A DNA stretch of 34,894 nucleotides, from positions 1-34,894 of the forward strand of contig NZ_UCNJ01000023.1 of the NCBI RefSeq assembly GCF_900473965.1, given 5' to 3'. Source of the DNA: Synechococcus sp. UW179A. Its GTDB lineage: Bacteria > Cyanobacteriota > Cyanobacteriia > PCC-6307 > Cyanobiaceae. The position numbers were made by a program, and so were the translations under genes. The notes under the pieces were generated by a model, which made no database searches, was not told the origin of the DNA, and saw nothing but the letters and a program-made list of their open reading frames with translations. Shown piece after piece: positions 14,198 to 24,825 of this stretch; within the stretch, counting starts at the first letter, position 1, and every line of letters begins with the position of its first letter.

Positions 14198-16633
14198 GTG
14201 GATCAAAAGACCATTCAGGACCTCTCATTGTCCGGGCGCCATCAAGAGTGCCTCCAGGCATCCCAGCAACTTCTTCAGACCGAGCCACAGAATCCGTTTC
14301 CATGGAAATACGCAGGCAAATCTTTTCTAGCCCTAGGACAATTCGAAAAGGCTAAACAATGCCTATTAAAATCTCATGAGCTCGACAATAAAGACCCTGA
14401 GACCATCAAAGATATCGGCAATATTTTCAATGCTCTCAAAAATGATACGGAAGCGATAAAACTCTATAAAGCTGCTTTGTCCATCGACAAGAATTACACA
14501 CCAGCAATCAACAATTTAGGGTTGATCGCGAAACGACAGGGCAATCTTGCCGCTGCAGAGCAGTTAATCAAAAGAGCTTGCGATCTTGATCAATCCTTCG
14601 CCCCATATCACATAAATCTGGGCGGGATCTACAAAGACATCGGCAATCTTGATCAGGCACTTGCCTCTACTCTTCAGTCGCTAAAGCTCATGCCTGATAA
14701 CCCCGAAGCCCACATGAACCTGGGCAGTATCTACCAAGATCTCGGCAACCTTGATCAAGCTCTTACCTCCACTCTTCAATCCCTAAAGCTCAAGCCTGAC
14801 AACCCAACTGCCCAAATGAATCTGGGGAGTATCTACAAAGATCTCGGTAATCTTGATCAGGCTCTTACCTCCACTCACAAATCACTAGATCTCCAACCTG
14901 ATAATCCCAATACCCTCATCAACCTGGGCGGCATTTACAAAGATCTCGGCAATTTTGATCAGGCTCTTGCCTACACTCTTCAATCCCTAAAGCTCAAGCC
15001 TGATAACCCCGAAGCCCACATGAACCTGGGCAGTATCTACCAAGATCTCGGCAACCTTGATCAAGCTCTTACCTCCACTCTTCAATCCCTAAAGCTCAAG
15101 CCTAATAACCCCGATGCCCTCATGAACTTAGGCAGCTTGTACAAAGATCTCGGCAATCTTGATCAAGCACTTGCCTCCACTCTTCAATCCCTGAAGCTCA
15201 AGCCTGATAATCCCGATACCCTCATCAACTTGGGCGGCATTTACAAAGATCTCGGCAATCTTGATCAAGCACTTGCCTCCACTCTTCAATCCCTAAAGCT
15301 CAAACCTAATAACCCCGATGCCCTCATGAACTTAGGCAGCATGTACAAAGATCTCGGCAATCTTGATCAAGCCCTTACATCCACTCTTCAATCCCTAGAA
15401 CTCAAACCTGATAATCCCACTGCCCATATGAATCTGGGGAGCATCTACAAAGACCTAGGAAACCTTGATCAGGCTGTTGCCTCCACTCGTAAATCCCTGG
15501 AGATCGAGCCTGGTGCACCAAAGGCGTTGTATTCACTAGGAACAATCACGATAGCACAAGGGGAGATTCAAGAAGCCAGAAAATACTTACTAAATTCTAT
15601 TAAAAACAACTCTCAGGAATATGGAGCATATTTTGAATTAAGCAAAATGCTGAAAACGGCAGAAGAAGCTAGAGAGCTAGTCAACGTTATTAATTCAGCA
15701 AAGTCAGCGAAAGAAATCCCTCAAAACAAATGCCTTATCGAGTTTGCAATATCAAACTGCTTACACAAAGCAGAACATTATGACGAGGCAGCCAAACACC
15801 TCAAATTAGCAAATGAAAACAAATTAATGGTATTCCCATCTGACATCAAAACTCTAACGCAATTAATTACGACTAGCCTCTCACGCTTCGATCCCAAGGG
15901 AGCAAGGAATGTCAGTATCAATAGCGGCAAGGATAGGATTTTTATTGTTGGCATGCCAAGAAGCGGCTCCACCCTATTAGAAACAATATTGAGCATGAGT
16001 CCAAAGGTTAAAGATCTTGGAGAAAGCAACTCTCTGATAAAGGCAATTACAAAAATGCAACAGCATGAAGGGGACACATCTGACAACCAAAATCTCAACG
16101 AGCTGTACTCACAATTTGAGCCGATCAATACCACTCTGCATAAATACACAACTGACAAGCAATTGTATAACTTTATCTACATCAACCAAATCGCTACCCA
16201 TATGCCTGGAGCCAAAATCATTCATTGCCAAAGAAATCCAATGGATAATATTCTATCGATGTACAGAAGCAATCTGAGGGCTGGAAATAACTACACAGCA
16301 AGCCTAGAAGATTCGGCGACAGTTCTTAATGCTCAGGAACAAGCCATGCAACTCCAGAAAAAAAGATATCCTGGGAAAATATTCACATTTAATTATGACC
16401 AATTTGTCAAAGCACCTGAGCAGAATTTGTCCAAACTTCTAGAATGGTTAGGCCTAGAATTTGACGAAAGCTATCTTCACCCAGAGAAATGCACAAGAAG
16501 CGTAAATACAGCCAGTGCCACTCAAGCAAGGAAACCCATCAGCAACAAATCTGTAGGTGGTTGGAAAAACTATAAAGACCTACTCAAACCCGCCCAGAAA
16601 ATTTTAGAAGAATGCGGAATTAAAATAGAGTAA
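14198..16633 (+). CDS. TPR protein with C-terminal sulfotransferase
   Basis: The 811-residue protein shares the type I cap of the gene at 7760 (MDQKTIQDLS). It then has about eleven LGNLDQALxSTLQSLKLKPDN repeats to about residue 430, more degenerate TPRs, and a sulfotransferase domain from about residue 575. FIVGMPRSGSTLLETILS binds the 5'-phosphosulfate of PAPS, and CQRNPMDNILSMYRSN near 677 is the 3'-phosphate motif. It would transfer sulfate to a glycan or protein. The GTG start is not preceded by a close ribosome site: GGAGG at 14176 instead faces an ATG-TGA start-stop at 14185-14190. Repeats differ more at the DNA level than those at 8181, so this is an older expansion. Confidence 0.9.
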   Translation: MDQKTIQDLSLSGRHQECLQASQQLLQTEPQNPFPWKYAGKSFLALGQFEKAKQCLLKSHELDNKDPETIKDIGNIFNALKNDTEAIKLYKAALSIDKNYTPAINNLGLIAKRQGNLAAAEQLIKRACDLDQSFAPYHINLGGIYKDIGNLDQALASTLQSLKLMPDNPEAHMNLGSIYQDLGNLDQALTSTLQSLKLKPDNPTAQMNLGSIYKDLGNLDQALTSTHKSLDLQPDNPNTLINLGGIYKDLGNFDQALAYTLQSLKLKPDNPEAHMNLGSIYQDLGNLDQALTSTLQSLKLKPNNPDALMNLGSLYKDLGNLDQALASTLQSLKLKPDNPDTLINLGGIYKDLGNLDQALASTLQSLKLKPNNPDALMNLGSMYKDLGNLDQALTSTLQSLELKPDNPTAHMNLGSIYKDLGNLDQAVASTRKSLEIEPGAPKALYSLGTITIAQGEIQEARKYLLNSIKNNSQEYGAYFELSKMLKTAEEARELVNVINSAKSAKEIPQNKCLIEFAISNCLHKAEHYDEAAKHLKLANENKLMVFPSDIKTLTQLITTSLSRFDPKGARNVSINSGKDRIFIVGMPRSGSTLLETILSMSPKVKDLGESNSLIKAITKMQQHEGDTSDNQNLNELYSQFEPINTTLHKYTTDKQLYNFIYINQIATHMPGAKIIHCQRNPMDNILSMYRSNLRAGNNYTASLEDSATVLNAQEQAMQLQKKRYPGKIFTFNYDQFVKAPEQNLSKLLEWLGLEFDESYLHPEKCTRSVNTASATQARKPISNKSVGGWKNYKDLLKPAQKILEECGIKIE

Positions 16634-16724
16634 ATCAGGGAATACCCATCCAGAAATATTATAAAGACCCTCAGATCGATTTTCTATTATTACAAGCCTT
16701 CAACAAAAACCTCCCGTCCACCGC

Positions 16725-16985
16725 CTCTGATGAGCAGTAAATCAGCAGTCCATTATTTATAACTGTATCTACCGATTCACAACAAAAGTTCTTTATGAGC
16801 GTCTACATTAGAAGTACCTCGTCCTTTTTATCCGGCTTTATGTTCAAGATCTTGAGCAGTGCTTAAAGAAAAAATCTTTAATTGCCACCTTGTAACAACC
16901 AGACTTTGTCAGGCTTGTCATACGCATCAGGGCTTACTCTGTCTGATGAAAGGCTTTCACTTTTCGTCAATTGAAAAAGACAATT
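16725..16985 (-). pseudogene. Decayed RHH pair (copy 2)
   Basis: The segment aligns with 10426-10733 over most of its length (for example TTGCCACCTTGTAACAACCA and CATCAGGGCTTACTCTGTCT) but contains many substitutions, indels and stops in both frames. It sits in the same position after a TPR gene. No functional product is expected. Confidence 0.7.
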
Positions 16986-17267
16986 GCAAAGGAAGTCCAA
17001 GTGATCTACTTAGTTGTTAAAAGAAAAGATGCTGACGCTGCTGAGTTACTAATCAAACTAAACTAAACAGAATGAAACCTCATGCGACAAGCATTATGAA
17101 CTTCTTGAAAGCAGTTAAATCTACGCATACATTCTCAATTGTAAAACCAATTACTATTAAACCAAAAGCTCTCAATAGCAGAAAAAAAAGCACTTAACGA
17201 GGAAGAGACGCGGGAACAAAGCTTATAAACGAAAATCCAGTGAATCCATATTCTAAGGAATCCTGAG

Positions 17268-17760
17268 TCTGAATTTCTCCCACCTTTCTTCAATCCACTG
17301 AGAATTGCTCTAGCTCACCATGTCTGAACCTTTACACGTCCCATTGGCTTCGCATAGATCCTGAGCAATTTCTCAGTCCTATGTCCTGCCACTGCCGCCA
17401 AATCAGCAGGACTATTCCAAATCGCTAGAAAACAACTCAGAAACGCGTACCTTTGGACATAAAGACTCTTTGGAGGTCGCCACACGCCGCTGAGATCGCT
17501 TCCAGGCCTTCTCTAACCTCTCTAACCCTGAGTCATACAGATGTCATTAAGGCTTCGACTTCATAAACACCAAGAAGTCTTTCGTATTCAGTCCCAGTAC
17601 TGCTCCGTATCTCTGTGCTGCCTGGACACCGTGACGGATGACTGACTCAACGGAAACATACGAGCATTTCATGTCTTGGTATCTGACAACAACCGTTGAA
17701 CTTATTGAACCTCAATGGATTCTTGAACTTCGCTCTGCATTATCTAGCACCTCTCAAAAA
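17268..17760 (-). pseudogene. Decayed integrase plus zinc-finger start (copy 2)
   Basis: The segment corresponds to the C-terminal half of the integrase at 12567, with several frameshifts and stops. CATAGATCCTGAGCA, GTCCTGCCACTGCCGCCAAA and GAGTCATACAGATG are shared landmarks. At 17268-17340 the start of the 56-residue zinc-finger gene remains, with CAG changed to TAG at codon 4. The N-terminal half of the integrase is missing beyond about 17760. The spacer from about 17820 to 17880 still matches that before the PLD fragment at 13.8 kb. Confidence 0.8.
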
Positions 17761-17894
17761 TTAAAAATATAAAAACCTGAAGGGCTTTGAAGCAGTATGG
17801 CGTCAGAGACCGAGTTCCAGCTACCTTCTGGCTTTTGAAGTCTAAAGAATCCCGAACATGCTTAGATAGTTCCTTCATCACTTCAACGATAACG

Positions 17895-18174
17895 AGCGAT
17901 CGGCACTCGCCGCTTCGCGCATTGCGAAAAGACGAACAAGATCGCAGAGATCGATAATCCAATAATTATAATAAGAGGCTCAACTGGTAATCCGCTGTTG
18001 CCCAGAACAACATCGAAACTCGATAGGTGATTCACTGACCCAAACTTGCTGCGAATTTTACCCGTGAGATCAATGGGATATGGTGCAGTGTTGAGCTGGG
18101 GAAAGCCTAGAGAATGCGACGAAATGATCAAACGGCAAAGAGCGAAGTGCAGGAGAAGACTGGAAAGAAACTGA
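17895..18174 (+). pseudogene. Decayed PLD 3' fragment (copy 3)
   Basis: Alignable to the PLD gene end with many changes: remnants of ATCGAcAAc, GGCaGCTTCAACTGG (read here as AGGCTCAACTGG near 17972), GTGATTCACTgACCCAAACT and GTTGAGCTGGGGA. It is followed by a decayed TPR start, preserving module order. Confidence 0.75.
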
Positions 18175-18261
18175 ACGTGACCTAACAAGCGGCTTGAGTA
18201 TGGCTAAAAGCATGACTAGCGCATAGCTCAAACACTGTAGATTGCACTCCAGACAAGACAC

Positions 18262-18600
18262 AAACACTCAGAAGATCAAAGGATCATTCAGGATCTCTTA
18301 TCCACTAGGCGACATCGAAAGTGCTTACAGACTTGCCAACAACATCTCTAGAACGAACCCGAAAGTCCGTTTCCATGGAAGTTCGCTAACTAATCACTCC
18401 AGACTATTGGACAAGCCTAAAAGGCTAAACAATGCTTACAAAAACTCATTAGCTAGAGACCATCTATACAGAAAAAAGAAGATACAGTAAATAATTTTGA
18501 ACATTCACCAAATAATACAAAGCAATAAAAACTATGAATCCATTTTAGTCGTTACCCAGAATAACGCACCAGCAATCTTGAATAAGGCTCAAGCATCGTA
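18262..18600 (+). pseudogene. Decayed N-terminus of a type I TPR gene
   Basis: The DNA aligns with the starts of the TPR genes at 7760 and 14198: ACACTCAGAAGATCAAAGGA, CAACAACATCTCTAGAACGA and GTTTCCATGGAA. It also aligns with AGAATAACGCACCAGCAATC near 18560. Multiple stops and deletions disrupt it. No TPR repeats or effector remain attached; the next gene has a different N-terminus. Confidence 0.75.
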
Positions 18601-18805
18601 GTACAGGCACAATTAAGCTGCATAGTATATATCGGAAAGAATAAACGCTCGATGCAAAACACAATGCCACACAGCACCAGAGAAGGGATCAAGACAAAAT
18701 AAAAACACGAGCGATAAGAGCAGCTGATATGTTGACGAGGTAAGGTAAAGGAATAGATGAAGAAAAGCCAAAATAGCTTAAAATAATGGAAATCTTGAGA
18801 AGCAA

Positions 18806-20806
18806 ATGACAGGATTTGGAAGGCTAAGAGCCGACAACAACACAAAAGCCCAAAGGGAAAAATCACAGGCAAAAGAAGTACTAAAAAAGGCACATAATGA
18901 ATATAAAAATGGGCGCCTAAAAACCACGAAGGCACTACTAGAACAGATAATAAAAACAAATCCGGAAAACAGTTACGCACTGGGATTTCTTGCCTCAACA
19001 GAAAAAGCACTCGGGAACAAAGGAGCGGCTATAAAACTTTTTGAGCAGTCAATTAAAATCAACAAGGACAACCCAGATATCCTCCACAACTATGCCGGGC
19101 TACTAAAAAAAGATGACCCAGACAAAGCCATAAGAATGTCCGATAGGGCTGTTGCAATCTCACCTGATAACTTTAATTACCTAGAAAGAAATGGATTTCT
19201 AAAATGGAAAAAAGGAGACCTAGAAAATGCGCTAAATGCAACAATCAAGGCAGTAAAGCTTAATCCATATGCAATTAATGCCCATATGAATCTAAGTGGA
19301 ATCTACAAAGAACTTGGAGATCTTGATCAAGCTTTATCCTCAACAATAAAATCACTCGAAATCAAACCCGATAACGCCGATGCACTCATCAATCTAAGTG
19401 GCATCTACAAAGGGCTTGGCAATCTCGACCTCGCATTATCCTCCATCCTTAAATCACTCGAAATCAAGCCTGACGAACCGATCGCACTCACAAACCTAGG
19501 GAGCATCTATCAAGAGTTAGGAAACTTTGAGAAAGCACTGGCTCCAACAATCAAATCCCTAAATCTAAAAACTGATAACCCAAATGCATACATAAATCTA
19601 GGCCTCATTCACAACGGGCTTGGTAATTTAGAACAGGCCCATACTTACGCTCAAAAATCCCTAGAGTTACAGCCCAACTCATCAAAAACATTGTACTTAA
19701 TTGGCAAGATTAGAATGGCGGAGGGTAATGTGAAAGAGGCAAAGAAAGCCCTATTGGATGCAATCGACAGCAACCCAAGCGAAAGCGCAGCATACTATGA
19801 ATTAAGTGTCATGATATCGACAACAGAAGAAGCAGTAGAACTCTTGAAAATAGCAAAATCAATAGAAATGAAAAAATTAGACCCTAAGAACAAAATGTTT
19901 GCACAATTCACCTTATCCAACTGTTTTCACACCATAGAAGACTTCAAGTCAGCCTCTCAACATCTAAAAATAGCTAACGAATACAAATTATCAGTACACC
20001 CTTCTAACGTCAATCAACTAAAGAATTTAATAGAGAAGAATTTTACACAAAAAACATACACAAGCAAAGTGCAAATTAATACTCAATGCGGCAAAGGTAG
20101 AATATTTATTGTTGGAATGCCACGAAGCGGTTCCACGCTTCTGGAAACAATATTAAGCACCAACCCTGACATCCAAGACTTGGGAGAAGTTAGATCACTA
20201 GCCAAGGCAATTCGCAATTTTCAAGAACATACAAAAAACAATTTGAACAAGCCAAACTTATGCGAATTGTACTCGCAGCAAATACCATTAAGGAGCAATA
20301 AATTAAAATACACAGTGGACAAAAATCTCTATAATTTTATTTATACCGGGTGGATTATCCATCACATGCCATCGGCCAAAATCATTCACTGCCGCAGGCA
20401 CCCAATGGATAACATACTATCAATGTATAGAAGCAATCTATTGGCTGGAAACAACTACACCTCTAACCTGCAGGACACAGCAAGAATACTAATCATGCAG
20501 GAAATATTAATGCAAAATTATAAAGAAATACACCCTCAAAGCATATTCTCATTCGACTATGACGAATTCGTCAGGGAACCAAAGACTCAACTTTTAAAGC
20601 TTCTCGAGTGGCTGAATTTAGAATATAACGAAAGTTACCTTCACCCCGAAAACAGCAAAAGAATAGTTAGCACAGCAAGCGTGATGCAAGTAAGAAAACC
20701 TATTAGCAACAAATCGGTGGGTGGATGGAAAAACTATAAAAAACTACTCAAGCCTGCACAGAATATTCTCGATGCGGCAGGCATCTTCAAGACTAACCTC
20801 AAATAA
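18806..20806 (+). CDS. TPR-sulfotransferase with type II N-terminus
   Basis: The 666-residue protein begins MTGFGRLRADNN (type II, shared with the gene at 26098 and unlike the MDQ-type caps). It carries TPRs from about residues 20 to 330, several of the GIYKELGDLDQAL kind. A PAPS-dependent sulfotransferase domain follows from about residue 425: FIVGMPRSGSTLLETILS is the 5' phosphosulfate loop and CRRHPMDNILSMYRSN near 528 the 3'-phosphate motif. The C-terminal KPISNKSVGGWKNYK is shared by all three sulfotransferases. The start is an ATG with GAGA eight bases upstream. The gene is AT-rich compared with the left flank. Confidence 0.9.
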   Translation: MTGFGRLRADNNTKAQREKSQAKEVLKKAHNEYKNGRLKTTKALLEQIIKTNPENSYALGFLASTEKALGNKGAAIKLFEQSIKINKDNPDILHNYAGLLKKDDPDKAIRMSDRAVAISPDNFNYLERNGFLKWKKGDLENALNATIKAVKLNPYAINAHMNLSGIYKELGDLDQALSSTIKSLEIKPDNADALINLSGIYKGLGNLDLALSSILKSLEIKPDEPIALTNLGSIYQELGNFEKALAPTIKSLNLKTDNPNAYINLGLIHNGLGNLEQAHTYAQKSLELQPNSSKTLYLIGKIRMAEGNVKEAKKALLDAIDSNPSESAAYYELSVMISTTEEAVELLKIAKSIEMKKLDPKNKMFAQFTLSNCFHTIEDFKSASQHLKIANEYKLSVHPSNVNQLKNLIEKNFTQKTYTSKVQINTQCGKGRIFIVGMPRSGSTLLETILSTNPDIQDLGEVRSLAKAIRNFQEHTKNNLNKPNLCELYSQQIPLRSNKLKYTVDKNLYNFIYTGWIIHHMPSAKIIHCRRHPMDNILSMYRSNLLAGNNYTSNLQDTARILIMQEILMQNYKEIHPQSIFSFDYDEFVREPKTQLLKLLEWLNLEYNESYLHPENSKRIVSTASVMQVRKPISNKSVGGWKNYKKLLKPAQNILDAAGIFKTNLK

Positions 20807-21515
20807 ATCATCAACTTATAGAAAACTTTACAGCTCAAGATTTGTCAAAAACACAACCTATTAAGACCAAAGGAAACCATGACTAGCACAAAACATTCGA
20901 AACCACTTAATTCATCATTACAACCGTAGGCCATGTAAAACACTAGCTTTCGAAAACTTAGCTTGCATAAACAAAATTTACTCAAAGGAGTACAAACATC
21001 AGCGCAACCCAATGGGAAATAACTAGAAACCTCGTCAAGCAGCTACTCAATCTTATTCTTGAGAACCTACCCATTCTGAAGTGTCGGAAATGTAAAAAGT
21101 CAGTAAGAGCAAGGCGGCCTACAGCCTAATTCAATTATATAAATAAAAGTAAGCATATTTGCCTGATCAAACAACCAGAACTCCTGAATTGGCGATCAGG
21201 AAAAATAGTGACCTACGTCAAAACCTGAGCGTCGTACAACAATAATCACAGATGAATTATAATGAGTAAACATAGACGAAATTGACAAGAACACAAATCC
21301 ATAGAACTCATGCTCACAGACTAGCCACTAATATCACAAGGGTGGTTAACTGTATGTAACGAAGCACTGAATTAGCGGTGAAAACAAAAAGCAAGTGAAG
21401 CGGTAAGGTGAGAAACATAAAAAAGTAAAATGTTTCTAAAAGTTGACGGAAGACGTCAAAAAATCAAAGGTCGAAACACGGTAAAATAAATGAGTGATAA
21501 TGGTGCAAAGAGCTA
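20807..21515. other. AT-rich gap between two TPR-sulfotransferase genes
   Basis: No gene, integrase remnant or PLD fragment is recognisable, unlike the other TPR gene junctions. An inverted repeat CCTGATC (21162-21168) / GATCAGG (21194-21200) has a 25-base loop. A short frame with CRKCKK near 21083 has no start codon. I see nothing more. Confidence 0.5.
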
Positions 21516-24500
21516 GTGAACCAAATAACCATCGAGAAACTCTTATTCGCTGGATGCCATGAGGATTGCCTAAAAGAATGCCAAAACCTCCTCAAAACAG
21601 ACCCCGAAAACTGTTTTGCTTGGAAGTATGCCGGCAAATCGCTACTTGCTCTAGGTCAATTAGAGAATGCAAAACAATGCCTTTTAAAAGCCAACCAGCT
21701 CGACAACTACGATCCTGAAATTGCGAAAGACATTGGCAACATCTATTTAAATCTAAGAAACAAAGATGCAACATACGAATGGTATAATAAGGCTCTTAAA
21801 ATAAATGCTAAATATGCCCCAGCCATTAATAATCTTGCAAGTCTTTCCGCGCAGGATGGCAATGATAAGGAAGCGATTAATCTTTACAAAAATGCCATCA
21901 AAAGCAACCCTACACTAACTCAGGCATACATTGGAGCAGCGGCATGTTGCCTTAAACTTGCAGACTGCGAACAAGCAGAGTTATTCGCGAACCAAGCCCT
22001 AGCAATTGATGAGGCCTCACCAGGCGCCAACGAAATGCTCGGGATCATCTTTCAAAAAAAAACAAACACTGAGCAAGCAATTAAGTATTACCAAAATGAA
22101 TTAAAAGTCAATCCACAGGCAAACAACTCGCTTCTTAATCTTGGACAACTTTTTTTACAGAAAGGTAATGTAATAGGAGCGATTAAATCGCTTGAAAAAG
22201 CATCAGACATTGCTCCAAGTCAAGAATGTTCACTTCTATTAGCACAAGCATATCAAAATAATGGGCAGCTAAAAGAAGCAATAACTGAGTATAAAAAAGT
22301 GAGTTTTCATCAATCAAACAACAAGCTAGTTCCATTCAATTTGGGTCTATGCTTATTAAATAATGGTCAGAATAATGCCGCAATAGAAGCATTCCAAAAA
22401 GCAATTCGACTCGACGAAAACTTTACTCCTGCATGGGGATATATAGGAAATGCCCTGAAAAACGAAGGGCACTATGAGGAAGCCCTTAAAGCAACTCAAA
22501 AAGTTTTGGAAATAGAGCCCGAAAACTCAATAGCCCACATGAACATGGGCAGTATCTATAAAGATTTCGGTAAATACAATGAAGCAATATCTTTCACACT
22601 TAGATCACTCAAGCTGAACCCTGAAAACCCAGATACGCTCATGAACCTTGGAAGCATTTACAAAGAAGCAGGTAATTTTAATCAAGCTCTATCTTACACT
22701 CTCCAGTCACTCAAACTAAGGCCAGACAACCCTGTTGCCCATATAAACCTAGGCAGCATCTACAAAGAACTTAGGGACTTAGATCAAGCCCTGTCATGTA
22801 CTCTCAAATCACTGGAGCTGGATCCCGATAATCCTAACGCCTACATGAGCCTGGGGATCATCTACAAAGAACTTGGTAACTTAGACCAAGCTCTTGCCTC
22901 AACTCTCAAATCACTCAAACTTAAGCCAGATCAACCTAATACACTCGTCAATTTGGGCATTATCTACAAAGAGTTCAACAAACCAGAACAAGCTTTATCC
23001 TCATTGCTCAAGTCACTAGAACTCAAACCTGACAACCCCGATGCCCACATGATTCTGGGAATCCTCTACGAGGAACTCGGTAACCTTGATCAAGCTCTTG
23101 ACTCAACTCTCCAATCAATCAAGCTCAAACCAGATAACCCCAAAACCCACAAGCACTTGGGCGGCATATACAAAAATCTCGGCAACCTTGATCAAGCTCT
23201 TGCCTCAACTCTTAAATCACTCGAAATCAAACCCGATGACACCGATACGCTTATCAATCTAAGTTGCATACACCATGCACTTGGCAACTTCGACCTGGCT
23301 TTATCCTTCATCCTAAAGTCTCTCAAAATCAGGTCGGACGAACCTACCGCACTGATAAACCTAGGGACCATTTACTATGAGTTAGGAAACTATGAGAAGG
23401 CTCTATCTACCACAATCAAATCGCTAGAATTAAAAAGTGATAACCCCAATGCTTTCATCAATCTAAGCCTAATTCATAAAGGGCTAGGCAATCTTGACCA
23501 AGCCCTTACTTATACTCTGAGATCACTAGAAATAGAACCCAGCTCTTCAAGGGCATTTTATTCACTTGGTCGAATTAGAATGGCGCAGGGCGATCTTAAA
23601 GAGGCAAAGAAAGCACTGGTTAATGCAATTAAAAGCGACCCATTAGAAGCAGCGGCATACTATGAATTAAGCATTATGATATCAACAACAAAAGAAGCCG
23701 AAGAACTCTTGCAAATGACAAAATCGATTGCGATGGACAAATTAACTCCCATGAGCAAAGCATATGCGCAATTCACCTTGTCCAACTGTTTTCACGCCAT
23801 CAAAGACTACGACTCAGCCTCTAAACATTTACAAATGGCAAACCAGTGCAAACTATCAGTATATCCATCTAACGCCAATCAACTTAGGCAGTTGATAGAG
23901 AAGCATCTTCCACAATCAACATACCTAAACAAAGCACAAATTAATGCCCAATGCGGGAAGAGTAGGATATTCATTGTTGGAATGCCTAGAAGCGGCTCCA
24001 CGCTTCTGGAGGGAATATTAAGCATCAACCCTGAGATCCAAGACTTAGGAGAAGTAAAATCACTAGAGCACGCAATTCACAGCGTTCAAAAACATCCGGA
24101 AAACGATTCGAATAATCCAAGTTTGGACGATCTGTACTCGCAGCAACAACCATTCAATAACCATAGAATCAAATATACAGTGGACAAACAACTCTATAAC
24201 TTTATGTATGTTGGATGGATAAACCATTGCATGCCATCATCCAAAATAATTCACTGCCGGAGAAACCCAATGGACAATATCCTATCAATGTATAGAAGCA
24301 ATCTCACGGCTGGCAACAATTACACGGCAAGTTTAAAAGATTCAGCAAAACTACTTATAGCTCAAGAGCAGGCTATGCAAATCCAAAAGAACAGATGCAC
24401 TGAAAATATATTCACTTTTAATTACGACCAATTCGTCAACGCGCCTAAAGAGAATCTATCTAAACTTCTGGAATGGCTAGACTTAGAATTTAACGAAAAC

Positions 24501-24662
24501 TATCTTCACCCTGAAAAAAGAAAAACAAACGTCAATACAGCTAGTGTTATGCAAGCAAGAAAACCTATTAACAATAAATCTGTAGGAGGCTGGAAAAACT
24601 ATGAAAAACTGCTGAGACCTGCTAAGAGAATTTTAGAAGAAAGTGGGATTCAGATAGAATAA
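21516..24662 (+). CDS. Large TPR-sulfotransferase (1048 residues), type I N-terminus
   Basis: This is the longest of the series. It has a type I cap (MNQITIEKLLFAGCHEDC) and about twenty TPRs from residues 5 to 720. The first third holds diverse repeats, and a later run uses the GNLDQALxSTLKSLELKPDN consensus. The sulfotransferase domain starts near residue 810: FIVGMPRSGSTLLEGILS for PAPS 5'-phosphosulfate and CRRNPMDNILSMYRSN near 913. The front of that domain resembles the gene at 18806, while the last hundred or so residues (FTFNYDQFVNAP, RILEESGIQIE) resemble the gene at 14198, so it is a mosaic. The start is GTG. The substrate is unknown; surface polysaccharide or protein is a guess. 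Confidence 0.9.
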   Translation: MNQITIEKLLFAGCHEDCLKECQNLLKTDPENCFAWKYAGKSLLALGQLENAKQCLLKANQLDNYDPEIAKDIGNIYLNLRNKDATYEWYNKALKINAKYAPAINNLASLSAQDGNDKEAINLYKNAIKSNPTLTQAYIGAAACCLKLADCEQAELFANQALAIDEASPGANEMLGIIFQKKTNTEQAIKYYQNELKVNPQANNSLLNLGQLFLQKGNVIGAIKSLEKASDIAPSQECSLLLAQAYQNNGQLKEAITEYKKVSFHQSNNKLVPFNLGLCLLNNGQNNAAIEAFQKAIRLDENFTPAWGYIGNALKNEGHYEEALKATQKVLEIEPENSIAHMNMGSIYKDFGKYNEAISFTLRSLKLNPENPDTLMNLGSIYKEAGNFNQALSYTLQSLKLRPDNPVAHINLGSIYKELRDLDQALSCTLKSLELDPDNPNAYMSLGIIYKELGNLDQALASTLKSLKLKPDQPNTLVNLGIIYKEFNKPEQALSSLLKSLELKPDNPDAHMILGILYEELGNLDQALDSTLQSIKLKPDNPKTHKHLGGIYKNLGNLDQALASTLKSLEIKPDDTDTLINLSCIHHALGNFDLALSFILKSLKIRSDEPTALINLGTIYYELGNYEKALSTTIKSLELKSDNPNAFINLSLIHKGLGNLDQALTYTLRSLEIEPSSSRAFYSLGRIRMAQGDLKEAKKALVNAIKSDPLEAAAYYELSIMISTTKEAEELLQMTKSIAMDKLTPMSKAYAQFTLSNCFHAIKDYDSASKHLQMANQCKLSVYPSNANQLRQLIEKHLPQSTYLNKAQINAQCGKSRIFIVGMPRSGSTLLEGILSINPEIQDLGEVKSLEHAIHSVQKHPENDSNNPSLDDLYSQQQPFNNHRIKYTVDKQLYNFMYVGWINHCMPSSKIIHCRRNPMDNILSMYRSNLTAGNNYTASLKDSAKLLIAQEQAMQIQKNRCTENIFTFNYDQFVNAPKENLSKLLEWLDLEFNENYLHPEKRKTNVNTASVMQARKPINNKSVGGWKNYEKLLRPAKRILEESGIQIE

Positions 24663-24825
24663 ATCGAGGTTCAAGCATTCAAAACAAACACCTTGCTTAT
24701 AAATTTGATCTGCAGAAAATTATCAATACTAGAGGTAAGTCGTTCCACTGGGTGAACCATAAAACAACACGAATATTGACTGACAATTAAAGATTAACGG
24801 TCTTTAGTCTGTCTAACCATTTCGA

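Noticed and set aside
18552-19010. Hydrophobic 152-residue minus-strand frame resembling a membrane protein
   Set aside because: It is antisense to the start of the TPR-sulfotransferase and to AT-rich decayed DNA; hydrophobicity follows from T-rich codons.
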